A stretch of 64,000 bases of DNA from G965205725 sp965205725. Lineage in GTDB: Bacteria; Pseudomonadota; Gammaproteobacteria; Pseudomonadales; Halieaceae. The stretch's first letter is position 1. Every line of letters starts with the position of its first letter. The notes under the pieces were generated by a model, which ran no database searches, was not told where the DNA came from, and saw nothing but the letters and a program-made list of their open reading frames with translations. The stretch spans positions 1,922,001 through 1,986,000 of the forward strand of contig OZ242189.1 of NCBI GenBank assembly GCA_965205725.1, given 5' to 3'. This document shows positions 38,803 through 47,667 of this stretch, piece after piece. Position numbers and translations under genes: made by a program.

Positions 38803-39306
38803 TTAAAGCCGGGAAAATTCCCGGTTGAGGTTGTACTGCCTGGAAGTCACATAGGATTCCATGTCTTCGACTCTGCGTAAGGCTGCGTCGAGCCGCTCTT
38901 TGGCTCGCTGTAACCGAACCCCCGCGCTCTCCCCGTAGCGAAACATTTTGCGCGGCCGATAACCGTGATAGCGCTCATCGTACTCCATCTCCACTGGCTC
39001 TTCGTCAACACTCGGGTCACAATCAAAATCATGCTTCTCTGCATGACCGCGACGTGGACGTGGCTTTAGCAAAACCCAGCCGATAATGTATGCCCAAAAA
39101 GCCAACGAGCCAGTAAACAGCAACAAAATGACCGCTGCCAGGCGGATAATCCAGTGCTCGACTTCCCAGTGATCGGCCAGGCCGGCGCAAACGCCAGCAA
39201 TTTTGCCGTCTCGCGTATTGCGATAAAGATTCATACCCCAACCATTGCGCCTACGATCCTTCACTCCGCTGTGCTGAGAACGATTGCGTCTGCTTTTTCT
39301 GCGCAT
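38803..39306 (-). CDS. pspC: phage shock protein C
   Basis: Inner-membrane partner of PspB that relieves PspF inhibition by binding PspA on envelope stress. The PspC domain (YRNTRDGKIAGVCAGLADHW, then a long hydrophobic segment LAAVILLLFTGSLAFWAYII) is at residues ~27-85. The C-terminal half is charged, with a coiled-coil-like tail (AKERLDAALRRVEDMES). The first ATG at 39306 lies 3 bp after the pspB stop and adds a basic 24-residue leader; the Met at 39234 (MNLYRNT) is the alternative start. Confidence 0.92.
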   Translation of the reverse strand: MRRKSRRNRSQHSGVKDRRRNGWGMNLYRNTRDGKIAGVCAGLADHWEVEHWIIRLAAVILLLFTGSLAFWAYIIGWVLLKPRPRRGHAEKHDFDCDPSVDEEPVEMEYDERYHGYRPRKMFRYGESAGVRLQRAKERLDAALRRVEDMESYVTSRQYNLNREFSRL

Positions 39307-39309
39307 TAT

Positions 39310-39588
39310 CTACTCCTTTTCTCTCGGTTCGCGGGAGACATCTCCCTGCTGACGCTGCTGTTGTCTACGCCAATCCGGGTGGTCAGCGTCCAAAATAGCT
39401 TCCAGCGACTGGATCCGATCAATGAGTTTGTCGACAGTCATCAACAGATGTTCAACCGCTTCGCGGTCCTCAACATTTAGACTGCGCGAGGAGCGTTTAA
39501 CACTGCGATAGTGCATGCTCAACCAGATCGGCATCACCACCGTTAGAAACAGGATGGTTGGCACGAACATAAATTCGAAAAATTTCAT
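39310..39588 (-). CDS. pspB: phage shock protein B
   Basis: Small membrane-anchored sensor of the psp response. A single N-terminal membrane segment (FMFVPTILFLTVVMPIWL) is followed by a cytoplasmic helix (VEHLLMTVDKLIDRIQSLEA) characteristic of PspB and an acidic/basic tail. 92 residues, slightly longer than E. coli PspB (74). It lies 10 bp after pspA. Confidence 0.92.
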   Translation of the reverse strand: MKFFEFMFVPTILFLTVVMPIWLSMHYRSVKRSSRSLNVEDREAVEHLLMTVDKLIDRIQSLEAILDADHPDWRRQQQRQQGDVSREPREKE

Positions 39589-39598
39589 CCATAAATCC

Positions 39599-40273
39599 TT
39601 AGGCAGCGTCGCCCGTCATTGCCTGCTTCAGTCGATTGAGCTCATCAGTGATTTGTTCGTCTTCTTGTAGCGCCTCAATCTCTGTCACCAGGTCCGGCGA
39701 AACTTCTCTACCCAAATCCATGGATTCCACCTGGCTTTCGAGATTATCCATGCGTCGCTCAAATCGGTCAAAGCGACTAAACGCATCATCCAAAGCCTCT
39801 CTGTGTATCTGTCGCTTTACCTTAATTCGAGATTCGACTGTTTTACTACGTATAATCAACGATTTCTGCTTGGCCTTCGCGTCACTTAACTTCTGCTGCA
39901 ATTGCCCAATTTCATTGTTGAGCTGCTCTATATGGGTGTCGGTCGCTTGAACCTCACCTTCCACGGCTGCCAACTCCTCTTCGATGGCACGTTTTTCCTG
40001 TAGGGCAGCCCGCGCCAGGTCTTCACGATTCTTACTCAGAGCCAGCTTGGCTTTCGCCTCCCAACTCGCCACTTCTACTTCAACCTGGGCGCGCCGTCGG
40101 TCAGTCATTTTGCGCTCCGCCAGCACTTTGGCTGAGGAGCTACGCACCTCTACCAAAGTGTCTTCCATTTCTTGAATAATCAGGCGGATCATCCTTTGCG
40201 GATCTTCCGCCTGATCGAGCAGCGAGTTGATATTGGAATTAATAATATCCGTCATTCGGGAAAAGATACCCAT
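39599..40273 (-). CDS. pspA: phage shock protein A
   Basis: Coiled-coil ESCRT-III/Vipp1-family protein that binds stressed inner membrane and, at rest, inhibits PspF. The start MGIFSRMTDIINSNINSLLD (amphipathic helix) and the following DQAEDPQRMIRLIIQEMEDT are canonical. The remaining ~170 residues are continuous coiled coil. The 224-residue length is normal. A strong ribosome-binding site (AGGGGGA) precedes the ATG. Confidence 0.97.
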   Translation of the reverse strand: MGIFSRMTDIINSNINSLLDQAEDPQRMIRLIIQEMEDTLVEVRSSSAKVLAERKMTDRRRAQVEVEVASWEAKAKLALSKNREDLARAALQEKRAIEEELAAVEGEVQATDTHIEQLNNEIGQLQQKLSDAKAKQKSLIIRSKTVESRIKVKRQIHREALDDAFSRFDRFERRMDNLESQVESMDLGREVSPDLVTEIEALQEDEQITDELNRLKQAMTGDAA

Positions 40274-40284
40274 TTTGAATCCCC

Positions 40285-40482
40285 CTAGTTAAACAAAATT
40301 CGGTGTTGGCGGTGGCAATAAGTACCCGGCTTGGGAAGACCAAACCAATAGAGCGCTTCAACAGCCGCAGCTATTTGCATAAAGGTAGTCGCGCCAGCCC
40401 ACAAGCCGATAAAAACGCTGGCAAAGGTACACACAACTGCCAGTGCGGTATAGATCAATATCCGTTCTTCCATTTTGCTCAT
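40285..40482 (-). CDS. small membrane protein leading the psp operon (unknown)
   Basis: A 65-residue protein, first gene of the psp transcript, 11 bp before pspA and just downstream of the sigma-54 promoter. GGGAG lies 7 bases before the ATG. It has one or two hydrophobic segments (YTALAVVCTFASVFIGLWAG and TFMQIAAAVEALYWFGL) and a short basic tail. I do not recognise it as PspD, PspE or PspG. Its place in the operon suggests an envelope-stress role at the inner membrane, which is inference. Confidence 0.7.
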   Translation of the reverse strand: MSKMEERILIYTALAVVCTFASVFIGLWAGATTFMQIAAAVEALYWFGLPKPGTYCHRQHRILFN

Positions 40483-40530
40483 CGTGTTCTCCCAGCAGAA
40501 AAATTGGAATGTGTTATGTCAGTAAGGTAA

Positions 40531-40547
40531 TACAGATACCGTGCCAA
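40531..40547 (-). promoter_or_regulatory. sigma-54 promoter of the psp operon
   Basis: On the minus strand TTGGCACGGTATCTGTA matches the sigma-54 consensus (TGGCACG-N4-TTGCA) perfectly at -24, with CTGTA at -12. It lies about 50 bp before the first psp gene, and the divergent gene encodes PspF, the sigma-54 activator of psp promoters. AT-rich DNA between 40550 and 40667 could hold the PspF enhancer sites and a possible IHF site. Confidence 0.75.
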
Positions 40548-40667
40548 CTTTTTAACACTTTGTTTTTATTGAATTTATTAATATAGTGGGGTAAAACATT
40601 GAACAAGTGTAGGCATTTTTAACCTGGATAAGGTATATATAACCTTAATAATAGGTATATTTAGCTT

Positions 40668-41723
40668 ATGATGCGAAATAACGAACAAATCATCGGCAAT
40701 TCCTCTGCACTGTCAGAGGCGCTTGAACACGCATCGCGGTTGGCGCAAATTAACCGCCCCATTCTGGTCGTGGGCGAGCGAGGTACGGGTAAAGAGCTGG
40801 TTAGCGAACGGATTCATTTCTTGTCGCAGCGCTGGGATGGCCCCCTCGTAAAAGTAAACTGCGCTGCAATTTCTGAGCAACTACTTGAATCAGAACTGTT
40901 TGGCCACGAGCCAGGCGCATTTACCGGAGCCAACCGCATTCACCAGGGCCGCTTTGAACGCGCTGACGGCGGCACACTGTTCCTGGATGAGTTGGGCGCG
41001 ATGAGCCCTGGCCTCCAGGAAAAACTGCTGCGGGCAATAGAATATGGAGAGTTCGAGCGATTGGGAGGCCAAACCACGCTGCGAGTCAATGTCAGAGTGG
41101 TCGCTGCAACCAATGCTGATCTAAAATCAATGGCAGGGGAGGGTCACTTCCGCGAAGACCTGCTGGACCGCCTGAGTTTTGATATCGTACACATCCCTTC
41201 CCTGAGACATCGGCTCAGTGACATTCCCGAACTTGCCTTTCACTTCGCCGTGCAACTGTGCAGTGAGCTGGGCTGGGAGGCATTTCCAGGGTTTAGTGAG
41301 CGCGCTGCCCTGCAATTATTGCAACACCCGTGGCCAGGTAACGTGCGCGAGCTCAAAAACGCAGTAGAGCGGTCCCTTTATCGCTGGGGGGATGAAACTC
41401 AAAGAGTCGATGAGATTATCATCGACCCTTTTGCCTCTCCCTTCCCTGATTTTGCGGAACCGTTCAACAGCTCACATGCAGACGAGGCTACAGAGGTAAC
41501 GGCCAGCGAAACGGGTGCCGAACACAAGGCGCCCAAGCGAACGCAAAACTTCACTGCAAGCGTTGCTCTGTTCGAAAAGCAATTACTGCAAGAGGCTCTG
41601 GCCCAGCACAACCAGCACCAGGGTCATACCGCCAGAACTCTTGGGCTTAGCTACAATCAAATGCGCGGTCTGGTCAGGAAATACAAACTCAACAATACTG
41701 GCAAGAATCCAGGCGCAGCGTGA
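40668..41723 (+). CDS. pspF: psp operon sigma-54 transcriptional activator
   Basis: Bacterial enhancer-binding protein that opens sigma-54 promoters of the psp genes. It has no receiver domain, as expected of PspF. The AAA+ domain starts at once: Walker A VVGERGTGKELV, the sigma-54 loop GAFTGA (FGHEPGAFTGANR), Walker B GGTLFLDELG, and the R-finger region. A C-terminal Fis-type helix-turn-helix lies at the end (QHNQHQGHTARTLGLSYNQM). The 351-residue length fits. It is divergent from the psp genes and overlaps the next gene by 4 bp. Confidence 0.95.
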   Translation: MMRNNEQIIGNSSALSEALEHASRLAQINRPILVVGERGTGKELVSERIHFLSQRWDGPLVKVNCAAISEQLLESELFGHEPGAFTGANRIHQGRFERADGGTLFLDELGAMSPGLQEKLLRAIEYGEFERLGGQTTLRVNVRVVAATNADLKSMAGEGHFREDLLDRLSFDIVHIPSLRHRLSDIPELAFHFAVQLCSELGWEAFPGFSERAALQLLQHPWPGNVRELKNAVERSLYRWGDETQRVDEIIIDPFASPFPDFAEPFNSSHADEATEVTASETGAEHKAPKRTQNFTASVALFEKQLLQEALAQHNQHQGHTARTLGLSYNQMRGLVRKYKLNNTGKNPGAA

Positions 41724-42598
41724 TAGACTTGCCAGCCATGTCGAACGTCCTGAATTCAGAACAAACCGTACTCTTGTCGAGCGTCATAAGCGCACTGGGT
41801 CAAGAAGATTTTTGCGACAGGTTAATGGCCTTCCTGCACTGCTGTGTCGAATTTGACGGCGCGGTGATTCTGGCTTATCCAGAGGATGCCCTGCAAGTGT
41901 TAAAAGATGAGCTTCACAACAGTGATCGAGCGGGATTTGACGGCCCTTATCGCAATGGCATGTATTTGCTCAGCCCGCTTTATACGGAATCCCGCACCGG
42001 TATGCGCGGCTGCTTCCATATCAGCGACATCGCTCCAGAAGGATTTATAGAATCAGAATTCTATGAAATCTACTACAGCAAAAACGACACCATTGACCAG
42101 ATGGCCTTCTTGCTGGAAACCGACAGCGGCACACCCATCGCCATCTCGATAGAACGCACATCGTCCTTAAAGCGGTTTAGCAAAAAAGAGCGCCTGGCGC
42201 TCAAGCAAATTGAACATCTGATCGACGCTCTCGTCAAAAAGAACAACTGGCCACAGGAAACCGGCCTGTCCTGCTCCACAGCGCACGATATGCATACTCA
42301 CTTGCAACAAGTGCTGAATCTTTTTGGCAGTAGCGTGCTAACCCCCCGAGAGCGTGACGTAGTTCGCCTGATACTAAGAGGCTATCCGTCCAAGTCTGTC
42401 GCTCACGAATTGAACATCAGCATTCAAACAGAGCAGGTACATCGAAAAAACATCTATCAAAAGTTGAATATTTCATCGCACTCCGAACTATTCGCCCTCT
42501 TTTTCGACGCGATTACTTTGCCACCAGACCCAGACAACGACCCACTGTTGGCGCTCCGCGCCCAGCAGCCTGTCTCACTAATTCGCATCACCCATTGA
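41720..42598 (+). CDS. LuxR-family transcriptional regulator coupled to pspF
   Basis: 292-residue protein with a C-terminal LuxR/GerE helix-turn-helix (LTPRERDVVRLILRGYPSKS, then VAHELNISIQTEQVHRKNIY). The N-terminal ~200 residues (FDGAVILAYPEDALQVLK and so on) have no domain I can name; a GAF-like sensor is possible. The GTG at 41720 overlaps the pspF stop (GTGA), and an internal ATG at 41738 is the alternative. It could regulate the downstream semialdehyde dehydrogenase at 42674, since this type often controls neighbouring catabolic genes. Confidence 0.85.
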   Translation: MIDLPAMSNVLNSEQTVLLSSVISALGQEDFCDRLMAFLHCCVEFDGAVILAYPEDALQVLKDELHNSDRAGFDGPYRNGMYLLSPLYTESRTGMRGCFHISDIAPEGFIESEFYEIYYSKNDTIDQMAFLLETDSGTPIAISIERTSSLKRFSKKERLALKQIEHLIDALVKKNNWPQETGLSCSTAHDMHTHLQQVLNLFGSSVLTPRERDVVRLILRGYPSKSVAHELNISIQTEQVHRKNIYQKLNISSHSELFALFFDAITLPPDPDNDPLLALRAQQPVSLIRITH

Positions 42599-42673
42599 AG
42601 GTATGATTGATGGTCAATTCTGCATTAATAATGCTACAAGCACTCTGACACTGATACTTCATCTTGGCCACTA

Positions 42674-44164
42674 ATGGATCACACCATGACACTAAAGCTG
42701 CAAGATATCTCGTTACTGAAACATCAAGCCTATATTAACGGGCAATGGGTGGATGCAGATGACGGCACCACGCTACCCGTCAAGAACCCAGCCACGGGTG
42801 AGGTCATTATCAACATCGCAAAGGTCGGCACCGCCGAGACTCGCCGCGCCATTGAAGCGGCGGATATTGCCATGCAGTCGTGGAAGGCCAAACCTGCAAA
42901 AGAGCGGTCGCGAGTTCTGCGTCAATGGTTTGACTTAATGATGATGCACCAGGAAGACCTGGCAACCATTATGACCGCAGAACAAGGTAAAGTTTTGGCG
43001 GAATCGCGTGGCGAGATTGCCTACGGCGCAGCCTTTGTTGAATGGTTTGGCGAGGAGGCCAAACGAGTCGATGGCGATGTCATCCAGGCACCCTCCTCAG
43101 ACAAGCGAATTGTTTGCATCAAGCAACCTGTTGGGGTGGTCGCGGCAATTACTCCATGGAACTTTCCCAATGCCATGATTGCCCGAAAGGCAGCCCCCGC
43201 ACTTGCGGCAGGTTGCTCCATTGTCATTAAACCAGCCACTGAAACCCCGCTGTCGGCTTTTGCCATGGCAGAGCTGGCAGAACGCGCCGGCGTACCTGCC
43301 GGGGTTATCAATGTGCTGGCTGGCAGCAGCGCTGCCATCGGCGCTGAGCTAACTGGTAACGCCATCGTTCGCAAGCTCACTTTTACTGGGTCGACCCCGG
43401 TTGGAAAAATGTTGGAGGCTCAGTGTGCGAGCACGATGAAAAAAACCTCCATGGAGCTAGGCGGCAATGCACCTTTTATCGTGTTTGATGATGCCGACAT
43501 TGATGCGGCTATCACTGGAGCTATGATTTCCAAGTATCGGAACTCCGGACAAACCTGCGTCTGCTCCAACCGATTGTTTGTACAAGATGGCGTCTATGAC
43601 GAGTTCGTGGAAAAACTGGTAAAAGCAACTCGGGCACTGGTTGTCGGCAATGGCATGGAAGACGGCGTTACTACCGGGCCACTCGTGAATACATCTGCCG
43701 TTAACGATGTAGATCAATTGGTGCAGACATCTATTAAGCAAGGAGCCAGGCTTGCACTGGGTGGCGCCCCACATGAACTGGGTGAGTGCTACTATCAACC
43801 TACGGTATTAACCGGTGTAACTTCGGAGATGGCGGTATTTCGTAACGAAATCTTCGGACCAGTTGCCCCGGTGGTACGCTTCTCAAATGAGCAGGAAGTT
43901 ATCGCCATGGCCAACGATACAGAATTTGGCCTGGCCTCCTATTTTTACACCCGGGATATTGGCCGGGTATGGCGTGTCGCTGAAGCCCTGGACTATGGCA
44001 TCGTCGGCATAAACGAAGGCATTATTTCTAATGAAATGGCCCCCTTCGGTGGCGTCAAAGAGTCCGGTTCGGGGCGCGAAGGTTCCAAATACGGCATGGA
44101 TGATTATCTTGAGATTAAATACATCTTAATGGGTGGCATCCAGGGTGCGAGCACACAAGGCTAG
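42674..44164 (+). CDS. gabD: NAD(P)-dependent succinate-semialdehyde dehydrogenase
   Basis: Aldehyde dehydrogenase of the GabD class, converting succinate semialdehyde to succinate in the GABA route. GVVAAITPWNFPNAMIARK (cofactor), MELGGNAPFIVFDDAD (catalytic Glu) and NSGQTCVCSNR (catalytic Cys, plus the second Cys of the GabD redox switch) are all present. 496 residues. The class is well supported; the exact aldehyde is inferred. No gabT lies beside it. Confidence 0.9.
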   Translation: MDHTMTLKLQDISLLKHQAYINGQWVDADDGTTLPVKNPATGEVIINIAKVGTAETRRAIEAADIAMQSWKAKPAKERSRVLRQWFDLMMMHQEDLATIMTAEQGKVLAESRGEIAYGAAFVEWFGEEAKRVDGDVIQAPSSDKRIVCIKQPVGVVAAITPWNFPNAMIARKAAPALAAGCSIVIKPATETPLSAFAMAELAERAGVPAGVINVLAGSSAAIGAELTGNAIVRKLTFTGSTPVGKMLEAQCASTMKKTSMELGGNAPFIVFDDADIDAAITGAMISKYRNSGQTCVCSNRLFVQDGVYDEFVEKLVKATRALVVGNGMEDGVTTGPLVNTSAVNDVDQLVQTSIKQGARLALGGAPHELGECYYQPTVLTGVTSEMAVFRNEIFGPVAPVVRFSNEQEVIAMANDTEFGLASYFYTRDIGRVWRVAEALDYGIVGINEGIISNEMAPFGGVKESGSGREGSKYGMDDYLEIKYILMGGIQGASTQG

Positions 44165-44194
44165 TCTTAGTAGAGCTCGTCCCGGTATTTAGAC

Positions 44195-44333
44195 TCATGC
44201 AACCAGAGCTTCATCGAGATTCACGCCTTCGGCCATCTGCTTTTGCATGGGGTTGTCACGCTGTTTAACCCATTGCTCAGGCTTCCACATTTTGGATCGA
44301 ATCATTGCTTTGCCGCAATGGAAAAAGCACTCT
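44195..44333 (-). pseudogene. 3' fragment of a pyridoxamine 5'-phosphate oxidase-family protein
   Basis: About 45 codons read ECFFHCGKAMIRSKMWKPEQ, then WVKQRDNPMQKQMAEGVN and LDEALVA-stop. FHCGKAMIRSKMW resembles the C-terminal signature of PNPOx-like flavin proteins (pattern FHCGKA..RS.LW). The upstream part is missing: the frame runs directly into the edge of MITE copy 3 at 44334, and the far side of the element shows no matching sequence. The gene has lost its 5' portion, probably by deletion. Confidence 0.7.
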
Positions 44334-44494
44334 GAGACCTTTGCACGGGAGGTGATGTCGCTTTCAGGCCAGGCAAAACCCACGCAATGAGGGAGTTTAT
44401 GCGTATAAATGACCGATTGAGTCCGATTTTACCAACCGTAGGCGCTTTTAGGCGACGCAGCATGCCGATGAAATGGCTTTCGTGCAAAGGTCTC
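44334..44494 (+). mobile_element. MITE-like element copy 3 (161 bp)
   Basis: Same terminal repeats as the other copies (GAGACCTTTGCACG at 44334, CGTGCAAAGGTCTC ending 44494), with more internal substitutions. Unlike the others it lacks a target duplication: the left flank ends AAGCACTCT and the right flank begins CAAGCACTA. The missing duplication, the truncated gene on the left and the repeat array on the right together suggest a deletion next to the element. Confidence 0.88.
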
Positions 44495-44549
44495 CAAGCA
44501 CTATTCAAGAACTATTCAAGCACTTCTCAAGCACTTCTCAAGAACTACG
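44495..44549. repeat. five tandem 11-bp units at the glpK 3' end
   Basis: Units caagcactatt, caagaactatt, caagcacttct, caagcacttct and caagaactacg follow directly after MITE copy 3 and include the glpK stop codon (44538-44540). They could be a slipped-strand array. No stable hairpin is seen. Confidence 0.75.
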
Positions 44550-46031
44550 CGAACGCCTAACTGCACTATGCCAGGCAGTGCGCCGCACATCTCGCGCCCT
44601 GGCGCCCATCATCACCTCAAACTCGCGTTCTGCCTGCCACACTGCGCTGACATCCTTCTGGCCCGACCAAAGCCCCACACCTATGCCGGCCAGATAGGCA
44701 GCACCTGCCACAGTGGTCTCTATCAATTGCGGACGGATAATTTTCCTGCCCAGAACATCGGCCTGGATTTGCATCAATAGATTGTTGACACAGGCACCGC
44801 CATCAACCCGCAAAGGCTTCATGCGCTTTGTCAGATCTTTTTCCATCGCAGTTAGAATATCGACATTTTGCAGTGCCATTGCATCGAGCGTAGCGCGAGC
44901 AATATGACCGCGACCCGCACCGCGAGTCAGACCGGTGATAGTTCCTCGGGCTTCCGGATCCCACCAGGGAGCACCAAGTCCAGTCAGCGCCGGCACAAAC
45001 TCTACACCTGCATTATCAACCACCGACTCCGCCAGCGTTTCAATATCCGATGCCTTTTTGATGAGTTGCAATTCATCTCTTAACCATTGCACTGCAGCGC
45101 CACAGACAAAGGCACCTCCTTCCAACGCATAGGTCAGCTTTTTCTCACCAGGCAACTGCCAGGCAACCGTTGTCAGCACGCCAGCCTTTGACTGTAGCCG
45201 CTTTTCACCGGTGTTCATTAAAATGAAAGAGCCTGTTCCGAAGGTGCATTTGGCATCTCCAGGAGAAAAACACGCCTGACCAAACAGTGCCGCCTGCTGA
45301 TCGCCAGCCATCCCTGCAATGGGAATACCGTCTGGCAAGCCAGGCACATTTGCGGTGACTCCCATCACACCACTGGAGGGGACGATTTGAGGAAGGATGC
45401 CAACGGGAACAGAAAAGATATCCAGCAGCTCTTTGTCCCACTTCCCGGTTCCTATATTCATCAAAGAAGTGCGCGAGGCGTTGGACACATCAGTAACATG
45501 GCTGGCGCCAGCGGTGAGCTGCCATACCAGATAGCTATCGATGGTTCCACCCAGCACTTTGCCGGATTTCAGATGCTTGCGAATACCCGGAGTGTTATTC
45601 AATAACCAGCGATATTTGCTGGCGGAGAAATAGGGATCCAGAACCAGCCCTGTTTTGCGTCGGATTTTTTCTTCGTAGCCATGTTTTTGCAGCGACTGGC
45701 AGAAGTCAGTGGTACGTCGACATTGCCAGACTATCGCGTTATTGAGTGCTTCACCGGTCTCACGGTGCCACAGAGCAGCGGTTTCGCGCTGATTGGTGAT
45801 GCCGATGGTAGCAATCTCGGCAGGGCTGCACAGCTTCCTGCGCATCAGCGCACGAATGCCTTTTAGAGTCGAGCTACAAATATCTGCCGGTCTGTGCTCA
45901 ACCCAACCCGGTCTGGGAAATATCTGCGGGAATTCATAATTGACCTTGCCACGCAGCCTACCCTGTCGATCAACCAGGGCTACCGTCGTACCGGTAGTAC
46001 CCTGGTCGATTGCAAGAATATACGCTGTCAT
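44538..46031 (-). CDS. glpK: glycerol kinase
   Basis: Phosphorylates glycerol to sn-glycerol 3-phosphate. The FGGY-kinase start AIDQGTTGTTVALVDRQGRL (phosphate 1 motif), GWVEHRP, the NQRETAALWHRETGE block and the late GLGAPWWDPEARGTITGLTR are diagnostic. The 497-residue length is normal. The extreme C-terminus (VRRTAWHSAVRRSRSS) ends inside a tandem-repeat array, so the tail may differ slightly from relatives. It starts 22 bp after the ALDH stop and is probably in the same transcript; the partner dehydrogenase is at 50603. Confidence 0.95.
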   Translation of the reverse strand: MTAYILAIDQGTTGTTVALVDRQGRLRGKVNYEFPQIFPRPGWVEHRPADICSSTLKGIRALMRRKLCSPAEIATIGITNQRETAALWHRETGEALNNAIVWQCRRTTDFCQSLQKHGYEEKIRRKTGLVLDPYFSASKYRWLLNNTPGIRKHLKSGKVLGGTIDSYLVWQLTAGASHVTDVSNASRTSLMNIGTGKWDKELLDIFSVPVGILPQIVPSSGVMGVTANVPGLPDGIPIAGMAGDQQAALFGQACFSPGDAKCTFGTGSFILMNTGEKRLQSKAGVLTTVAWQLPGEKKLTYALEGGAFVCGAAVQWLRDELQLIKKASDIETLAESVVDNAGVEFVPALTGLGAPWWDPEARGTITGLTRGAGRGHIARATLDAMALQNVDILTAMEKDLTKRMKPLRVDGGACVNNLLMQIQADVLGRKIIRPQLIETTVAGAAYLAGIGVGLWSGQKDVSAVWQAEREFEVMMGARARDVRRTAWHSAVRRSRSS

Positions 46032-46053
46032 CTCAGGGTTTCACCACAGCGTA

Positions 46054-47481
46054 CTAACTTCCGTAACCGGATACCGCCTTGATTTCCAGGTAATCGGTAA
46101 AGCCATGGGCGCCCCATTCGCGGCCATTACCCGATTGCTTGTAGCCACCAAAGGGCACATCCATACCGGCGTTGGCTCCGTTGAGATGCACATTGCCCGC
46201 TCGAATACGAGAAGCCACTTTGCGTGCGTGGTCCAGATCACTGCCCTGTACATAGCCTGCTAAACCATAGGGCGTGTCATTGGCAATCTGAATCGCTTCC
46301 TCTTCAGTGTCGTAGGGAATCATGGTCAACACGGGGCCAAAGATTTCTTCGCGCGCGATAGTCATGTCATTGTTCGCCTCAGAAAACACGGTAGGCTTGA
46401 CGAAATAACCTTTGTCGATTCCAGCAGGACGCCCCGGCCCACCGCAAACCACCTTGGCGCCCTCTCCAATGCCTTTTTCGATCAGGCCTTGAATTTTGTT
46501 GAACTGTACCTCAGAGACCACGGGGCCCATGGTCGTCCCCTCTGCCTTGGGGTCACCCACCACAACTTTCTCGGACACTTTGGCGGCAATCGCCTCGGCC
46601 TCGGCCAACCTGGCTTTGGGCACCAGCATACGGCTGGGCGCATTACAGCTCTGCCCGGTATTGGTATACATGTGCGTAACACCGCGAGCCACGGCCGCCT
46701 CAAGGTCAGCATCTTCGAGAATGATATTCGGTGACTTGCCACCCAACTCCTGAGCAACCCGCTTTACTGTCGGTGCTGCGTTCTGGGCAACAAGAGAGCC
46801 GGCACGGGTTGAACCGGTAAAGGACATCATGTCCACATCCGGGTGTCTGGACAGCGCCGTACCCACACCAAGGCCATCGCCATTGACCATGTTATAGATA
46901 CCGGCGGGAACGCCAGCTTCATGCATAACCCTGGAAAAAAGGTAACCTGATAACGGTGCAACCTCGCTGGGCTTGAGTACCATCGTGCAACCTACGGCCA
47001 GGGCTGGCGCAACCTTGCAGGTAATCTGGTTAATCGGCCAATTCCAGGGCGTAATCATACCAACCACGCCAATAGGTTCCTTAAAGACCCGGTGGGGGCC
47101 AAGGCCTTCTTCAAATTCAAAAGACTTGAGCACTTCCAGTGCCTGCGCCAAATGGCCGAGACCGGTTGCCGCCTGTGCATCTGTAGAAAGTTTGGCAGGC
47201 GCGCCCATTTCCTCCGATATAGCCTCGGCAATATCGGCATAATTGGCTTGATACGCCGCAATGATTGCTTCCAGAATGGAAATTCGCTCGTCGCGTGAAC
47301 TCTGACCAAATGTAGTAAACGCTGCTTTCGCAGCCGCAACCGCAGCATCCACATCTGCTTCATTGCCCAGCGCGATATGCGCGCATACTTCTTCATTGGC
47401 AGGATTTAGAACATCAAAACTATTCGGAGAATTGGGCTCAACCCATTCACCATTGATATAAAACTGAGTGTATTCGCGCAT
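46054..47481 (-). CDS. aldehyde dehydrogenase family protein
   Basis: NAD(P)-dependent aldehyde dehydrogenase, 475 residues. The cofactor block MITPWNWPINQITCKVAPAL, catalytic Glu in VAQELGGKSPN and catalytic Cys in TNTGQSCNAPSRM are in the expected order. The start MREYTQFYINGEWVEPNSPN resembles betaine- or 3-hydroxypropionaldehyde-type enzymes. Adjacency to glpK suggests a role in glycerol or polyol aldehyde oxidation, but the substrate is not determined. Confidence 0.88.
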   Translation of the reverse strand: MREYTQFYINGEWVEPNSPNSFDVLNPANEEVCAHIALGNEADVDAAVAAAKAAFTTFGQSSRDERISILEAIIAAYQANYADIAEAISEEMGAPAKLSTDAQAATGLGHLAQALEVLKSFEFEEGLGPHRVFKEPIGVVGMITPWNWPINQITCKVAPALAVGCTMVLKPSEVAPLSGYLFSRVMHEAGVPAGIYNMVNGDGLGVGTALSRHPDVDMMSFTGSTRAGSLVAQNAAPTVKRVAQELGGKSPNIILEDADLEAAVARGVTHMYTNTGQSCNAPSRMLVPKARLAEAEAIAAKVSEKVVVGDPKAEGTTMGPVVSEVQFNKIQGLIEKGIGEGAKVVCGGPGRPAGIDKGYFVKPTVFSEANNDMTIAREEIFGPVLTMIPYDTEEEAIQIANDTPYGLAGYVQGSDLDHARKVASRIRAGNVHLNGANAGMDVPFGGYKQSGNGREWGAHGFTDYLEIKAVSGYGS

Positions 47482-47667
47482 GTTACTTCTCCACAGTTGC
47501 AGTTGTATGTGTAAGGCAAATCAACATACCAGAGTCATCGCTGGAAACAAGCCCTTTTAGGAGACTATTCACCCACTAAATAGTCATTGTGGCTACGGTT
47601 GTGGTCGCTGATCAAAGCGGCGAAAATAGCCTCCCGCTTTCAGCACTACCTCAGGACTAACAGAGCC

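Noticed and set aside
44495..44549. CRISPR array
   Set aside because: The units are only 11 bp and contiguous, without spacers, and no cas genes are in the window.
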